64,000 nucleotides of DNA. Origin: Heloderma charlesbogerti. Lineage: Eukaryota; Chordata; Lepidosauria; Squamata; Helodermatidae. How positions within the stretch are numbered: position 1 is the stretch's first letter; the number at the start of each line of letters is the position of its first letter. This document shows positions 20,028-30,526 of the stretch, in pieces. Below the pieces are notes generated by a model. That model saw only the letters and a list, made by a program, of their open reading frames with translations. It ran no database searches and was not told where the DNA came from. Position numbers and translations under genes: made by a program. Where the stretch lies: contig JANEZZ010001676.1 of assembly GCA_026122225.1 (NCBI GenBank), forward strand, positions 186,001-250,000. Reading direction: 5' to 3'.

Positions 20028-23000
20028 TGTTGTTGTTGTTGTTCAGTCGTTCAGTCGTGTCCGACTCTTCGTGACCCCATGGACCATAGCACGCCAGGCC
20101 TTCCTGTCCTGCGCTCTCTCCCGGAGCGTGCTCAAGTTCATATTCATTGCATCCGTGATGCTATCTAGCCATCTCATCCTCTGCCGTCCCCTTCTCCTTT
20201 TGCCTTCAGTCTTTCCCAGCATCAGGGTCTTTTCCAGGGAGTTTTCTCTTCGCATTAGGTGGCCAAAATATTGGAGCTTCAGCTTCATTATCTGTCCTTC
20301 CAATGAGCACTCAGGGTTGATTTCCTTTAGGATGGACTGATTTGACCTCCTTGCAGTCCAGGCGACTCGTAAGAGTCTTCTCCAGCACCACAGTTCGAAA
20401 GCATCAATTCTTCGGCGCTCAGCCTTCCTTATAGTCCAGCTCTCACAGCCATACGTTGCTACTGGGAAAACCATAGCTTTGATTAGACGGACCTTTGTCG
20501 GCAAGGTGATGTCTCTGCTTCTTACTATGCTGTCTAGGTTGGCCATAGCTTTCCTCCCAAGGAGCAAGCGTCTTTTAATTTCATGGCTACAGTCACCGTC
20601 TGCGGTGATCTTGGAGCCCAAGAAAGTAAAATCTGTCACTGCTTCCATTTCTTCCCCTTCTATATGCCAGGAAGTGATGGGGCCAGATGCCATGATCTTC
20701 GTTTTTTTAATGTTGAGTTTCAAACCAGCTTTTGCACTCTCCTCTTTCACCCTCAACAAGAGGCTCTTGAGATCCTCTTCGCTTTCTGCCATTAGGGTGG
20801 TATCGTCTGCATATCGGAGGTTGTTGATAATTCTCCCAGCAATCTTAATTCCGACCTCTGATTCATCCAACCCGGCATTTCTCATGATGTACTCTGCATA
20901 TAAGTTAAATAAGCAGGGTGACAATATGCAGCCTTGTCGTACTCCTTTCCCAATTTTGAACCAATCGGTTGTTCCATGTCTGGTTCTTACTGTTGCTTCT
21001 TGACCCTCGTACAGGTTTCTCAGGAGACAGGTAAGGTGGTCTGGTACTCCCATCACTTTAAGAATTTGCCACAGTTTGTTGTGATCCACACAATCAAAGG
21101 CTTTAGCGTAGTCAATGAAGCAGAAATAGACGTTTTTCTGGAATTCTCTTGCTTTCTCCATGATGCAGCGAATGTTGGCGATTTGATCTCTAGTTCCTCT
21201 GCCTCTTCTAAACCCAGCTTGTACTTCCGGTAGTTCTCGGTTCGCATACTGCTGAAGCCTAGCTTGTAGGATTTTGAGCATCACCTTGCTGGCATGTGAA
21301 ATGAGCGCAATGGTGCGGTAGTTTGAACACTCTTTGGCGTTGCCCTTCTTTGGAATTGGAATGTAAACTGACCTTTTCCAGTCTTGTGGCCACTGTTGAG
21401 TGTTCCAGATTTGTTGGCATATTGAATGCAGCACTTTAACAGCATCATCTTTTAGGATTTTAAATAGCTCGGCTGGAATACTGTCATCTCCGCTAGCTTT
21501 GTTGTTACTAATGCTTCCTAAGGCCCACGTGACTTCACTCTCGAGGATGTCCGGCTCAAGTTCAGTGACCGCACTATCATGGCTATCAGGGACATTCAGA
21601 TCTTTCCTGTATAGTTCTTCTGTGTATTCTTGCCACCTCTTCTTAATCTCATCTGCTTCTGTGAGGTCCCTGCCTTCTTTGTCCTTTATCATGCCCGTCT
21701 TTGCACAAAACGTTCCCTTGAGATCTCCAATTTTCTTGAAGAGATCTCTAGTCTTCCCCATTCTGTTGTTTTCCTCGATTTCTTTGCATTGTTCATTGAA
21801 GAAGGCCTTCTTGTCTCTCCTTGCTATTCTCTGGAACTCTGCATTCAGTTGGGTATATCTTCCCCTTTCTCCCTTGCTTTTCGCTTCCCTTCTTTCGTGA
21901 GCTACTTGTAAAGCCTCATCAGACAGCCACTTGGCTTTCTTGCATTTCTTTTTCTTTGGGATGGATTTCGTTGCTGCCTCCTGAACAATGTTACGGACCT
22001 CTGTCCATAGTTCCTCAGGCACTCTGTCTATCAGGTCTAATCCCTGAAATCTATTCCTCACCTCCACTGTATATTCATCAGGGATATGATTTAGGTCATA
22101 CCTGAACGGTTTAGTGGTTTTCCCTACGCTCTTCAATTTCAGCCGAAATTTTGCAAGAAGCAGCTCATGATCTGAGCCACAGTCAGCTCCAGGTCTTGTT
22201 TTGACTGCCTGTATGGAGCTTCTCCATCTTTGGCTGCAAAGGACATAATCAATCTGATTTCGATATTGACCATCTGGTGACGTCCATATGTAGAGTCGCC
22301 TCTTGTGCTGTTGGAAAAGAGTGTTTGCTATGATCAGCATGTTCTCTTGGCAAAACTCTATTAGCTTTTGTCCTGCTTCATTTTGTACACCAAAGCCATG
22401 CCTGCCTGTTATCCCAGTGATTTCTTGACTTCCTACTTTAGCATTCCAATCCCCTATGATGAAGAGGACATCTTTTTTTGGTGTGAGTTCTAGAAGGTTT
22501 TGTAGGTCTTCATAGAACCAATCAACTTCAGCTTCTTCAGCCTCAGTGGTTGGGGCATAGACTTGAATTACTGTGATGTTGAATGGTTTGCCTTGGATTC
22601 GTACTGAGATCATTCTATCATTTTTAAGATTGTACCCCAGTACTGCTTTTCCCACCCTTTTGTTGACTATGAGTGCTACTCCATTTCTTCTAAGGGATTC
22701 TTGCCCACAATAGTAGATATGATGGTCACCTGAATTAAATTCGCCCATGCCTGTCCATTTTAGTTCGCTGATTCCCAAGATGTCGATGTTCAATCTTGCC
22801 ATCTCATGTTTGACCACCTCCAGTTTACCTTGATTCATTGATCTGACATGCCAGGTTCCTAAACAATATTGTTCTTTACAGCATCGGATTTTCTTTTCAC
22901 CACCAGACACATCCACAGCTGAGTGTCCTTTCGGGTTTGGCCCAGCCACTTCACTCTTTCTGGCGCTACTTGGAAATACCCTCTGCTCTTCCCCAGTAGC

Positions 23001-23251
23001 ATATTGGACACCTTCCGACCTGAGGGGCTCATCTTCCGGCGTCATCTCTTTTAGCCTTGTGATACGTTCCATGGGGTTTTCTTGGCAAGAATACTGGAGT
23101 GGGTTGCCATTTCCTTCTCCAGTGGACCACATTTTGTCAGAACTCTCCGCCATGACCTGTCCGTCTTGGGTGGCCCTGCACGGCATAGCTTATGGCTTCA
23201 CTGAGTTACGCAAGCCCCTTCGCCACAACAAGGCAGTGATCCATGAAGGGG
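20028..23251 (-). mobile_element. RTE-BovB LINE, full length with perfect TSD
   Basis: The element spans 3224 bp between two exact copies of GAATTCTCCCT (20017-20027 and 23252-23262). The 5' UTR is 65 bp, one ORF fills almost the whole element, and the 3' end is a short AACAAC-type tail right after the stop codon. The layout agrees with the second copy, which is 3223 bp once its own insertion and duplication are removed. The protein has the endonuclease-RT arrangement and diagnostic motifs of BovB, a clade known for horizontal transfer between squamates and ruminants. It is flanked at some distance by two piggyBac-like MITEs of one family. Confidence 0.96.
20043..23186 (-). CDS. BovB ORF2: APE-type endonuclease and reverse transcriptase
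   Basis: An uninterrupted 1047-codon frame on the minus strand, close to the full length expected for BovB ORF2. The enzyme nicks chromosomal DNA and copies its own RNA there (target-primed reverse transcription). The APE-like endonuclease covers about residues 105-350: Glu141 in ISELKW, GDWN at 245-248 and the SDH motif at 338-340. The RT covers about 560-830: DYAKAFD near 692-698, GVRQGCILSPCLFNLY around 748-763 and the catalytic YADD at 792-795. The C-terminal region holds YGCESWT and LWCWRRLLR. The position normally occupied by Asn in the TWNVRS motif is His113 here, while the second copy keeps Asn. That change may impair the endonuclease. The start codon matches the position in the second copy. 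Confidence 0.95.
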   Translation of the reverse strand: MPCRATQDGQVMAESSDKMWSTGEGNGNPLQYSCQENPMERITRLKEMTPEDEPLRSEGVQYATGEEQRVFPSSARKSEVAGPNPKGHSAVDVSGGEKKIRCCKEQYCLGTWHVRSMNQGKLEVVKHEMARLNIDILGISELKWTGMGEFNSGDHHIYYCGQESLRRNGVALIVNKRVGKAVLGYNLKNDRMISVRIQGKPFNITVIQVYAPTTEAEEAEVDWFYEDLQNLLELTPKKDVLFIIGDWNAKVGSQEITGITGRHGFGVQNEAGQKLIEFCQENMLIIANTLFQQHKRRLYIWTSPDGQYRNQIDYVLCSQRWRSSIQAVKTRPGADCGSDHELLLAKFRLKLKSVGKTTKPFRYDLNHIPDEYTVEVRNRFQGLDLIDRVPEELWTEVRNIVQEAATKSIPKKKKCKKAKWLSDEALQVAHERREAKSKGERGRYTQLNAEFQRIARRDKKAFFNEQCKEIEENNRMGKTRDLFKKIGDLKGTFCAKTGMIKDKEGRDLTEADEIKKRWQEYTEELYRKDLNVPDSHDSAVTELEPDILESEVTWALGSISNNKASGDDSIPAELFKILKDDAVKVLHSICQQIWNTQQWPQDWKRSVYIPIPKKGNAKECSNYRTIALISHASKVMLKILQARLQQYANRELPEVQAGFRRGRGTRDQIANIRCIMEKAREFQKNVYFCFIDYAKAFDCVDHNKLWQILKVMGVPDHLTCLLRNLYEGQEATVRTRHGTTDWFKIGKGVRQGCILSPCLFNLYAEYIMRNAGLDESEVGIKIAGRIINNLRYADDTTLMAESEEDLKSLLLRVKEESAKAGLKLNIKKTKIMASGPITSWHIEGEEMEAVTDFTFLGSKITADGDCSHEIKRRLLLGRKAMANLDSIVRSRDITLPTKVRLIKAMVFPVATYGCESWTIRKAERRRIDAFELWCWRRLLRVAWTARRSNQSILKEINPECSLEGQIMKLKLQYFGHLMRRENSLEKTLMLGKTEGKRRRGRQRMRWLDSITDAMNMNLSTLRERAQDRKAWRAMVHGVTKSRTRLND

Positions 23252-23445
23252 GAATTCTCCCTAGAATGTCACAAAACCACAATAATAGAAGCTCAGCTAG
23301 AATGTATATAGCAGAATGTATACAGATCAGGAAAGATAAGACCAGGTCCAAGAAGCCCAGATAGGAATGGAGGATGATCTTTTCAGAGCTCTTAGGGAAA
23401 TGTTACAGTCCCCAGATAATACTTCCACTGTTACCGATTGATTAA

Positions 23446-23577
23446 GGGCGCAATCCTATGCCTGTTTAGACAGAAAAAAGTCCTACAGCTTCCAACATTT
23501 CTCAGCCAGCATGGCAGGCTGGGGAATGCTGAGAATTGTAGGACTTGTTTCTGTCTAAACAGGCATAAGATTGTGCC
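23446..23577. mobile_element. piggyBac-like MITE
   Basis: The element is bounded by TTAA at 23442-23445 and 23578-23581. The ends are inverted copies of about 30 bases: GGGCGCAATCCTATGCC on the left and GGCATAAGATTGTGCC on the right, followed inward by TGTTTAGACAGAAA and its complement. Confidence 0.85.
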
Positions 23578-23839
23578 TTAAATTTCTTTGCACCCCTTCT
23601 TCAAAGGAGCTGAGCTTGATATATGGGGGCTATTCTGAATATATAGGAGGTTCCATCATCCATGTCATTTGAAAAGACAACCTGTGAGCACAAAACGTTA
23701 CACTGGAATCAGCAGATTATGCCAGAAGGAACACTGAGCGCAGAATATAGCTGCATACATTTCCTTAAAAAAATTAAAATTCCACTCCATCTTGAGGGCT
23801 TAAGGTGGTTTGCGACATTAACACCTTCCCCCAAGAAAG

Positions 23840-24097
23840 ATCTATTATTTGTTTATTTAAAATATTCCTAGGCCTTCTTTCAGGACAGGAGCCCTCCCAG
23901 GGCGGCTTACAACAACAAAATAGACTGATAGAATTCCATACAAACAACCATCTAAAATACAACAACACACACACAGTCAGGGAAAGGCCAGAGTAAGGAA
24001 GCAGGTTTTCAGAACTTTTCTAAAAGCCTGCAATGTTGGGGCCTGAAGGACCCTCAAGGACAATCCATTCTAGAGATGTGGGGCCACAGCAGAAAAG
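23840..24097 (-). mobile_element. L2-like LINE 3'-UTR fragment
   Basis: It has the AT-rich terminus, CCTCCCAGGGCGGCTTACAA and the downstream AAGCAGGTTTTCAGAAC segment, equivalent to the 3' region of the L2 at 37102-37620 and in the same orientation. Confidence 0.65.
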
Positions 24098-24419
24098 ATA
24101 TAAAACCGAACAGGGTTTCACAACGTTTTTGGCTCCAACAGCCCACAATGTTTTGGGCTCCAACAGGCTCAGGGGCCGGGGGCTGCATGCCTGCACATGC
24201 ATATACCCCCTGACATGTGTGCGCGCACACACACATATATGCGTACATGTGTGTGCACCACACAGACCAGCAATCTGTATGAGGATCTCTGGGGGATGAG
24301 GCAGAGAGTACAGGTGGTGGGGACGTTGGCAGCACTGGAAGGGTCAGGACATCCTTGAAGGGCTGGATGTGCCCCCCCCCCCCCGGTTGCAGGTTGTGCA
24401 CCCTTGTTCTATGATATTT

Positions 24420-25160
24420 CCCCAGATTTCTAAAATGTTAATACCCAAATCAAAAGAACATTAATCATGCTGGCTCAGACCTTATATTCCATCTGAAGCT
24501 ACTGCTGATGAGAAATTTATTTCTCCCCGGCATAATTCAGCATGAAAGTTCAAAGAAAAATCACTTATTTACACTTTGCTTCCACAAGAGTGGGCGGGGG
24601 GGTGGGGGAGAGAGAGAGATGGCTTCTCCAATTTAACTTTGCTTTCCATCCTGCACTCATAATAATGTGCTTTTAACTGAAAATTTATAACGCTCTTCTT
24701 GCTTATTGCAATCAGAATGATTAATGCACACTAAACATGCAAAGTTAGCCCTGTTTTATTGCAGAAATGATGACTGCCTCCCATAAAAGGCTAATTCGAT
24801 CATCTTTCTGTTGCTGCAGCTGAAGGTGAATGGGCGGGGTAGGACGTCTCATTCCACCAGTGGCAGGACTCTCCTTCGGATTCAAGAGGCTGTCAGCAAA
24901 GTCTGGGCCATAATTGCAGCTGAGGTCCAACGGATGCGATGTTAGCTGGGTGAAAGCAGTCGGTGTGCGGTGTGCTCGTGCTGTGTGCGCTGTGTAAACA
25001 GCCGCTGTGGGGGAGCTTGAGCAACTTTGGGAACATGGGGGCAGGGAGGGAGAGTTTAACCCTTTCTTTCCCTGCCATGGTCCAGACAAAAATCACTTCT
25101 CCGGAGCTCATATTCTTATTTCAAAGGAAGCACCTATGGGCACCATTGGAGGCTTCCTTG
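24420..25160. other. Intergenic sequence, nothing recognised
   Basis: No exon or repeat family could be supported. A C-run near 24371-24384 lies just to the left. Confidence 0.35.
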
Positions 25161-25448
25161 CAGGGCTGGCTTAAGACATTTTGCTGCCTGGGGTGAAAGA
25201 CAAGATGCTGCACCCTCCCACTGCATGTACAAAAGGTGACTGGGCTGGCACTTGAATCTTCCTTCGGTGATGGCAGTGGGGCAGCTTTGGGGACTCCAGT
25301 CATCTTCAGCCACACCTGAAGGCAGCAGGCTAGCTTAGGGGACACAGGCCAGGCCGCATGGCACACAGGTCTCTTTGTTGCTGCCACCTCCCAGCATCTG
25401 CCACCTGAGGCAACTGCCTCCCTCTGCCTAATAGTAGGGCTGGCCCTG
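25161..25448 (+). mobile_element. hAT-type non-autonomous element with 8-bp TSD
   Basis: The ends CAGGGCTGGCTTAAGAC and AGTAGGGCTGGCCCTG are inverted repeats. The flanks CTTCCTTG (25153-25160) and CTTTCTTG (25449-25456) match at seven of eight positions. A relative in the other orientation is at 56106-56362, and a terminal fragment is near 55195-55252. Confidence 0.85.
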
Positions 25449-25872
25449 CTTTCTTGAAATGCAAATAGCAGCTTCAGAGAGGCTATTTTTTATCAGGGAT
25501 AATGGTAGGGAAAGAAAGAGTTGAAAGTCCTCCTTCCCCATTCAGATGTCCCGAGGCCTGATATCATTACATCTAGTTCAGCCCTGAAAGCAAAGATCGA
25601 CCCAGATCTTTTCCACCTTGTCCCCCTCCTGCAGGGTTGACATGGCTCACCCTGTCTTCCGCATTTGAAGGATCACTGAGCTCAGGCTAGCAGTGGGTTG
25701 CTGAAGCCATGATCATCTCCAGAATCAAATGCTGCAAGCCCCTGTGACATCAGCCAGAGGTGCAACTTGGAAAGAGAAGGGAGGCAGGGCCAGCCAAGCT
25801 GGAAACCTGTAAAACCACGCATGCAGGACCTCAAGCCCAAGGCCCCAATCCAGCATGCCTCTGGTGCCAAAT

Positions 25873-26630
25873 TGTCCTGCTCTAGACTGTTTGCAAGCAA
25901 ATTCAGGGAGGGATGCAATAGAATAGTCAATTTGGCAAGCAAGTGGTCAAGCACACAGATTTCAGTCCAAGGAGGTTTAGGCCAAGGCAAGGGTGGTCAA
26001 AATCCAGGCAGAAGTCAGAACACAGGCAGGCAGGCAGCAAGGATCCGGCGACAGCAGGAGTGGTGAAGGTAACAGGCGAGAGGTCAAGCACAGGAAATCA
26101 GTCCGGTACGTTGCTGAGCCCAGAAGCAGGGTCCAGAAGCAGTCCAGGGTCAGTAGCACAGAGCACCCAGGGCCAGGCCAGGCACAGGAGACGCAGCGGC
26201 AGACGCCGGAACTGGCGGGGCCTTGTTTCCGGCAGCTCTCAAGTTACCAGGGAGCTGACCTAGTCAAAGCTCCTAGGACCCCACCCAGCTCTCAGCTGCT
26301 TCTGCTAGAGGCTTATCAGATGTCCTCCTCATGAGGAGGGCCTGACTCATGAGTAGTCCTCTTTAGGGAGCGAGCGCTCCTTCGCCTGGCCACCATCCTG
26401 TCATGGACCTTAAGGCGCTGGCCTTCTCGGGGCCCGGGGGTGGCTCAGCATCGTCCGCTGCCTCAGAAGCCGAACGCTCCACCGCTCTGGGAGGCAGATT
26501 CAAAGGCATCACGCCTGAGGGTCCTGGACTGTCCTGGCCAGAGCCTCCTGAGGGGCCAGCTGGCTCTGACGGTTCTGCCTCCTCCTCTGAGGACGAGTCT
26601 GGTGGCAGCAGGACACCTGGGACCATGACA
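25873..26630 (-). mobile_element. Solo LTR of an LTR retrotransposon
   Basis: It starts TG and ends CA, and is flanked by CAAAT (25868-25872) and CAAAG (26631-26635), a 4-of-5 match to a 5-bp TSD. It is similar to the LTR at 16254-16951. Read on the minus strand, the first bases open into a frame rich in Ser, Glu and Pro (VMVPGVLLPPDSSSEEEAEP). Confidence 0.7.
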
Positions 26631-26689
26631 CAAAGCCAGCCCTCCCCTGCCCCCCTCCCCCCAGCCACCACTTCTTGGGTGGTTTCCTG

Positions 26690-26910
26690 GCTTTTGTGCA
26701 GTTTCCCCCCCATTCTAAAAGGCTGAAAAATGCCTCCCCTCAGGCTGAGTTACTGGCAGGAAGAGCTTGAAGCGACCCTAGGCTGGTGCAGTTGGCCTTT
26801 TGGCCCCTTTTGCCTTCCGGCTCTGCCCACCACTGGAATGCACCCCACCCCACCCCACCTTCTTTGAAAGGGAATATGGCCCTGGGGCTGAAAGAGGTTC
26901 AACGCCCCTG
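26690..26910 (+). mobile_element. hAT-type non-autonomous element, right part
   Basis: It contains CATTCTAAAAGGCTGAAAAAT and a right end CTGAAAGAGGTTCAACGCCC followed by CTG, matching the right half of the family at 42300-42595 and 52696-53033. The left end is missing. Confidence 0.65.
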
Positions 26911-26939
26911 CTTTAAAATCTAGCCAAGACAGCAAGAAA

Positions 26940-27300
26940 AGGGTGGAGGGAGACCAAAGATAGGTGGAGGGGTTGGAGATGAGGAAGGGCAAGGCAGGAT
27001 GGAGTAAAGAGGAGAAAGACAGCAAGCAGGAAGGAAAGAAGTCAGGCAGGAAGGAGGCAAATCGGCGGTCAAGTGCTGGAAGGGGTGAGGAGCTGGAAAA
27101 GGAGGACGTAAGAAGCTGGAGGTCAGTTGGGAGGGAGAGAGGAGGCCAAGAGAGAGGTGCTGCGCTTGTGGGCACAGAGAGGACAGAACAGCAGAGAAGG
27201 AGAAACAAGCAGGAAGTCTTGGCTGGGGGAAAAGCAAGAGAGGCGCACAGGCAGCACCATGACAGAAGGATGCTCACAGAGGAGGCTGCCAAAGCTCTTA
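26940..27300. repeat. Purine-rich tract
   Basis: About 360 bases are dominated by A and G on the plus strand without a fixed unit. It lies between two inverted LTR-related segments (26505-26590 and 27478-27570). Confidence 0.7.
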
Positions 27301-27429
27301 TCTAGAGGACTGTGGCCTGTTTCCTGAAGCGCACTGTGGAGGACCAGCCACCTGTCCAAGCCGCGTGTGTGCGGGAAGAGGATGTCCCTGAACACATGGT
27401 GGAACTGGCCACGAAGCCCATCAGGAGGA

Positions 27430-27690
27430 CAGGAGCCAAGGATGGCCGGTACTGAACAGCCAAATGCAGGCGCAGAGGAGGCAGAACCGTCAGAGCCAGC
27501 TGGCCCCTGGAGACCCCGGCGCTGGCCAGGACAGTCCGGGACCCTCAGGCGTTTGAATCTGCCTCCCGTGGAGACGTGTCCCGCAGAAGCCCTGCCCTGT
27601 GCCTGCTGGAACCCGCTGCCAGTCCTTGCCTTGTGGGAATATGTCAGTCTGCCCCCAGCTGGTGTGTTGGACTGAGCTCCCATAATTCCC
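27430..27690 (+). mobile_element. LTR fragment, inverted relative to 25873-26630
   Basis: The segment around 27478-27570 is the reverse complement of 26505-26590, for example GAGGCAGAACCGTCAGAGCC on this strand. It ends near TTGGACTGAGCTCCC. Exact ends were not determined. Confidence 0.55.
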
Positions 27691-27819
27691 AGCCAAGACC
27701 AATAGTCAGGCCTGGAATAAGGCAGTTCCCTGTGTATATGAACTATGCAGAGGGTGCCTGGACATCTTGAGGCAGGCTATTCCATAGGAGAGGGGCCACA
27801 ACAGAAGAGGCCCTGCCTG

Positions 27820-27890
27820 ACGCACTGGTATTTATTTTATTGTGTTTTAAAATATTTCTACCCTGTCTTTCCACCAGTCGGTCTTCAAGA
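27820..27890 (-). mobile_element. L2-like LINE 3'-end remnant
   Basis: TATTTATTTTATTGTG is followed by a TTTCTACCCTGTCTTTCC segment like other L2/SINE termini. Confidence 0.45.
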
Positions 27891-28500
27891 TGTCCTGATT
27901 GCCAAGGCTTGGAGTCCATGAGAGAAGAGGCAATCTACCTTGGGCAGATCTGGGTTGAGGAGATCAGATTCTAGTCAAGGAGGTCAGTTCACTGTACGTC
28001 CGGTCAAGTACAACAGGTGACAGACAGTAAGTCAGGGTAAAGTGAGTCAGATCACAGTAAGTCGGGGCTGGTCAAGGGAAGCCACTTCACTGCTGGCCTC
28101 ATTTTGGCAGGCAGGTTCAGGCAAGCAGCAATCAGGCCCATGGACAGCTCCCAGTGTGCTTAGTCAGCTGAGCCGGAAAACGATGTTGCCTCAGCAAAGA
28201 ACTGCAGTCAAGTAAGGCTTTAAAATGGCTGGCAGAACTTGGCCTTCCAGCAGCTTCAGCCCTGCTGGATGCTGACAATAATTCTTAAAGGGCTGGTGTT
28301 TCTTTCTGCAGTCCCATACTCCTGCATGACTGAGGAGAAGCTGCTGGGGGCTGGGCAGGGGGATCATCCTCAAAGTCAGAGGTTGATGGGTGGTCTATGT
28401 CCTCAGGTCAAGAAGGTATAGAAGGACTGCTGAGGGTTCCACTGAAGTGGGGCAGCCTGTGACCCAACCGGCTCCAAGTCCCCGTCAGGGTGATGCTGGA
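27891..28500 (-). mobile_element. Possible degraded LTR or similar repeat
   Basis: The composition and phrases such as GGTCAAGTACAACAGGTGAC and GGCAGGCAGGTTCAGGCAAG resemble the LTR family, but no ends or TSD could be found. Confidence 0.3.
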
Positions 28501-28556
28501 CCTTGGAAGCATGGGACAAAACACCAGGAAGCTAACTGATTTTCGAGGTGGCATAG

Positions 28557-28797
28557 GAGAGCCAGTGTGGTGTAGTGGTTGGACTGGGAGCTGGGAGATC
28601 CGGGTTCTAGTCCCCACTCAGCCACGAAGCTCACTGGGTGACTTTGGGCCAGTCACTGACTCTCAGCCCAACCCACCTCACAGGGCTGTTGTGAGGATAA
28701 AATGGAGAGGAAGAGGACTGTGTAAGCTGCCTTGGGTTCCTTGCAAGAGGGGGAAAAGATGGGTTCTAACTGTAAATAAAAATAAAAATATAGCTTT
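28557..28797 (+). mobile_element. MIR-type CORE-SINE with L2-like tail
   Basis: The tRNA-like head has an A box region GGTGTAGTGGTTGGACTGG and a B box GGGTTCTAGTCCCC. The core contains CTGGGTGACTTTGGGCCAGT and GGCTGTTGTGAGGATAAAAT. The tail contains AAGCTGCCTTGGGTTCCTTG and ends in AAAAATAAAAATA. This is the clearest copy of the family here. Confidence 0.85.
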
Positions 28798-29364
28798 TAT
28801 CACATGGCTAGAAGCTATGCAGAATGGAGCCTCAGGCCTAGATCTCAGGAGAAGGAGCATTAATACGGGGAAGGCACTTTTCAAGGTCTTGGCAAGAAGA
28901 CCATGTAAATCTATGGTACCTTTGGGAACATTCATTTCTTCATCATTTTGCAGGAGGATGCTGGGACCAGCACAAGCCCCATGTCAGAACTAGCTCTGTC
29001 CCTGGAGTTTGGCAAGATCAGAGTAAATCAGGCTGTTCCTGCAGAGCTTCTGTTTCCAGCATTCACCATAGTTAATTCATATGCCTATTTTTCCATGTAC
29101 CCCACACCTTCAGCCTGCATATATTAGTGCGCATATTGTTTGAAGGATCCCCCCCGCATGCATTCCTTGTGGCTAGCTAGCCAGAAAGGGTTCATAGGCC
29201 CCTTCCTTCCTCAAGGAATACATATATTGTAAATAAATGTTTGTGAAATAGGTGCTTGATCAACTTGGATTCTTGGCTTTGCTGGTTGACAGAAAAAGGT
29301 ATGTCCTTTCTTTCTCCAAGACAACCCAGTGCCTAACATCATCTTACAAAAAAATAGCTAAAAG
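28798..29364. other. Intergenic sequence, nothing recognised
   Basis: No exon or repeat family could be supported. Confidence 0.35.
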
Positions 29365-29560
29365 GGACCATAGCTCAGTGGTAGTTCACTTGCTTTGCAT
29401 GCAGAAGGTCCAGTTTCAATCTCTAGCATCTCCGGGTAGGGATAGGAAAGAATCCTGCCTGAAACCCTGGAGAGCCGCTGCTGCCAGTCAGTGTCAGCAA
29501 TATTGGGCTAGATGGACCCATGGTCAGACCCAGTATAAAGCAGCTTCTTATGTTCCTAAT
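29365..29560 (+). mobile_element. tRNA-derived SINE
   Basis: A tRNA-like head is visible, with A box (TAGCTCAGTGGTAGTTC), anticodon-arm region (CTTTGCATGCAGAAGG) and a weakened B box (AGTTTCAATCTC). It is followed by CTGAAACCCTGGAGAGCC, the CTGCCAGTCAGTGTCAGC body and the GGGCTAGATGGACCCATGG end block. Confidence 0.85.
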
Positions 29561-29569
29561 AACAGTCAT

Positions 29570-30512
29570 CAATAAAAATATAGAACTCCAGATACATGAT
29601 GCTCACACAGATGATACCACTTATGAAATCTGCTACACTTGTAATTACATCATGTTATTTAAAGGCCTTTCTAAAATGGAAGAGTTTTAAATGGGGGAGA
29701 GACAGAGAGGTCTATAATATTGGTGTTAATGCAGAAAAAATATCTTAAGTCCAAGAGAGTAGGAAAAGGGCACAGCGATTTGAAGGCCAAAGAGTTTATG
29801 CTCTTTTGGCATTTCAAATGGTCAAAGGTATGCTTCTGAGAAATGCTAGCTAGTGCCAAGATGTTGACAGAAAAGAAAAAGAACCTTTGCTAAGAATAGC
29901 TGTTATGGGAATTTCAGAACAAGCCATTGACTCTGAGATATTGTTGAGCCAGGATTACCATTTGCTGAAAGCGAAAGATAATCAGCATGACGCACACACC
30001 TTCTTCTGCAATTATCGTGGAGCACCGCTTCCCATCTGAGAGGGGAAGTTTCCAAATGGCACCATCTTTTCATAGTCAGACTGACGTTGCAACGTCTGCC
30101 ATTAGAAGCACTGGATGACCTTGAAAAGAATCACGCCTACCAGGTGGGTTAAAACTCTCTGCTAATGTTTCTCCTGGAAAAATGCTAGTAAAGGTATATA
30201 ACAATTTGGAAGGATTTAAAGAAGAGCTTTCTTATTACAGGCAGCTGCACAGAATATGTTTGTGAAAAACTTTCCAGATGGAAAAAATGCTGCCTGCTGG
30301 CATAGACCACTAAAGTCACCTCTGTTGTTGCTGTCAATGGAAAAAGAGAAAGAAGTTTCCTCATCTCTCAATGATACGAATGAGAAGTGAATGAGTGTGA
30401 CTGTGAGTAATAAAAAATGTGCCCATCCATAACTTCTATTACTCTGTACTTTGTTTAACAAATGAAAATTGAATTGAATGGGCCTTATTCAGTCCAATTT
30501 CCTGTTCATTCC
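29570..30512. other. Intergenic AT-rich sequence, nothing recognised
   Basis: No exon or repeat family could be supported. The stretch has fewer recognisable repeats than most of the window. Confidence 0.35.
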
Positions 30513-30526
30513 AAAAATAATGCACA

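Noticed and set aside
20479..21003. Long plus-strand open frame (174 codons) opposite the BovB ORF, also found opposite the second copy
   Set aside because: It is the antisense of a conserved coding region; openness is expected from codon structure, and no domain is visible.
24111..24412. Possible hAT element with CAGGGTTTCACAACG at the left and GGTTGTGCACCCTTG at the right
   Set aside because: The ends agree weakly and no 8-bp TSD could be found; the interior has a C-run and CA-rich stretch that confuse the comparison.
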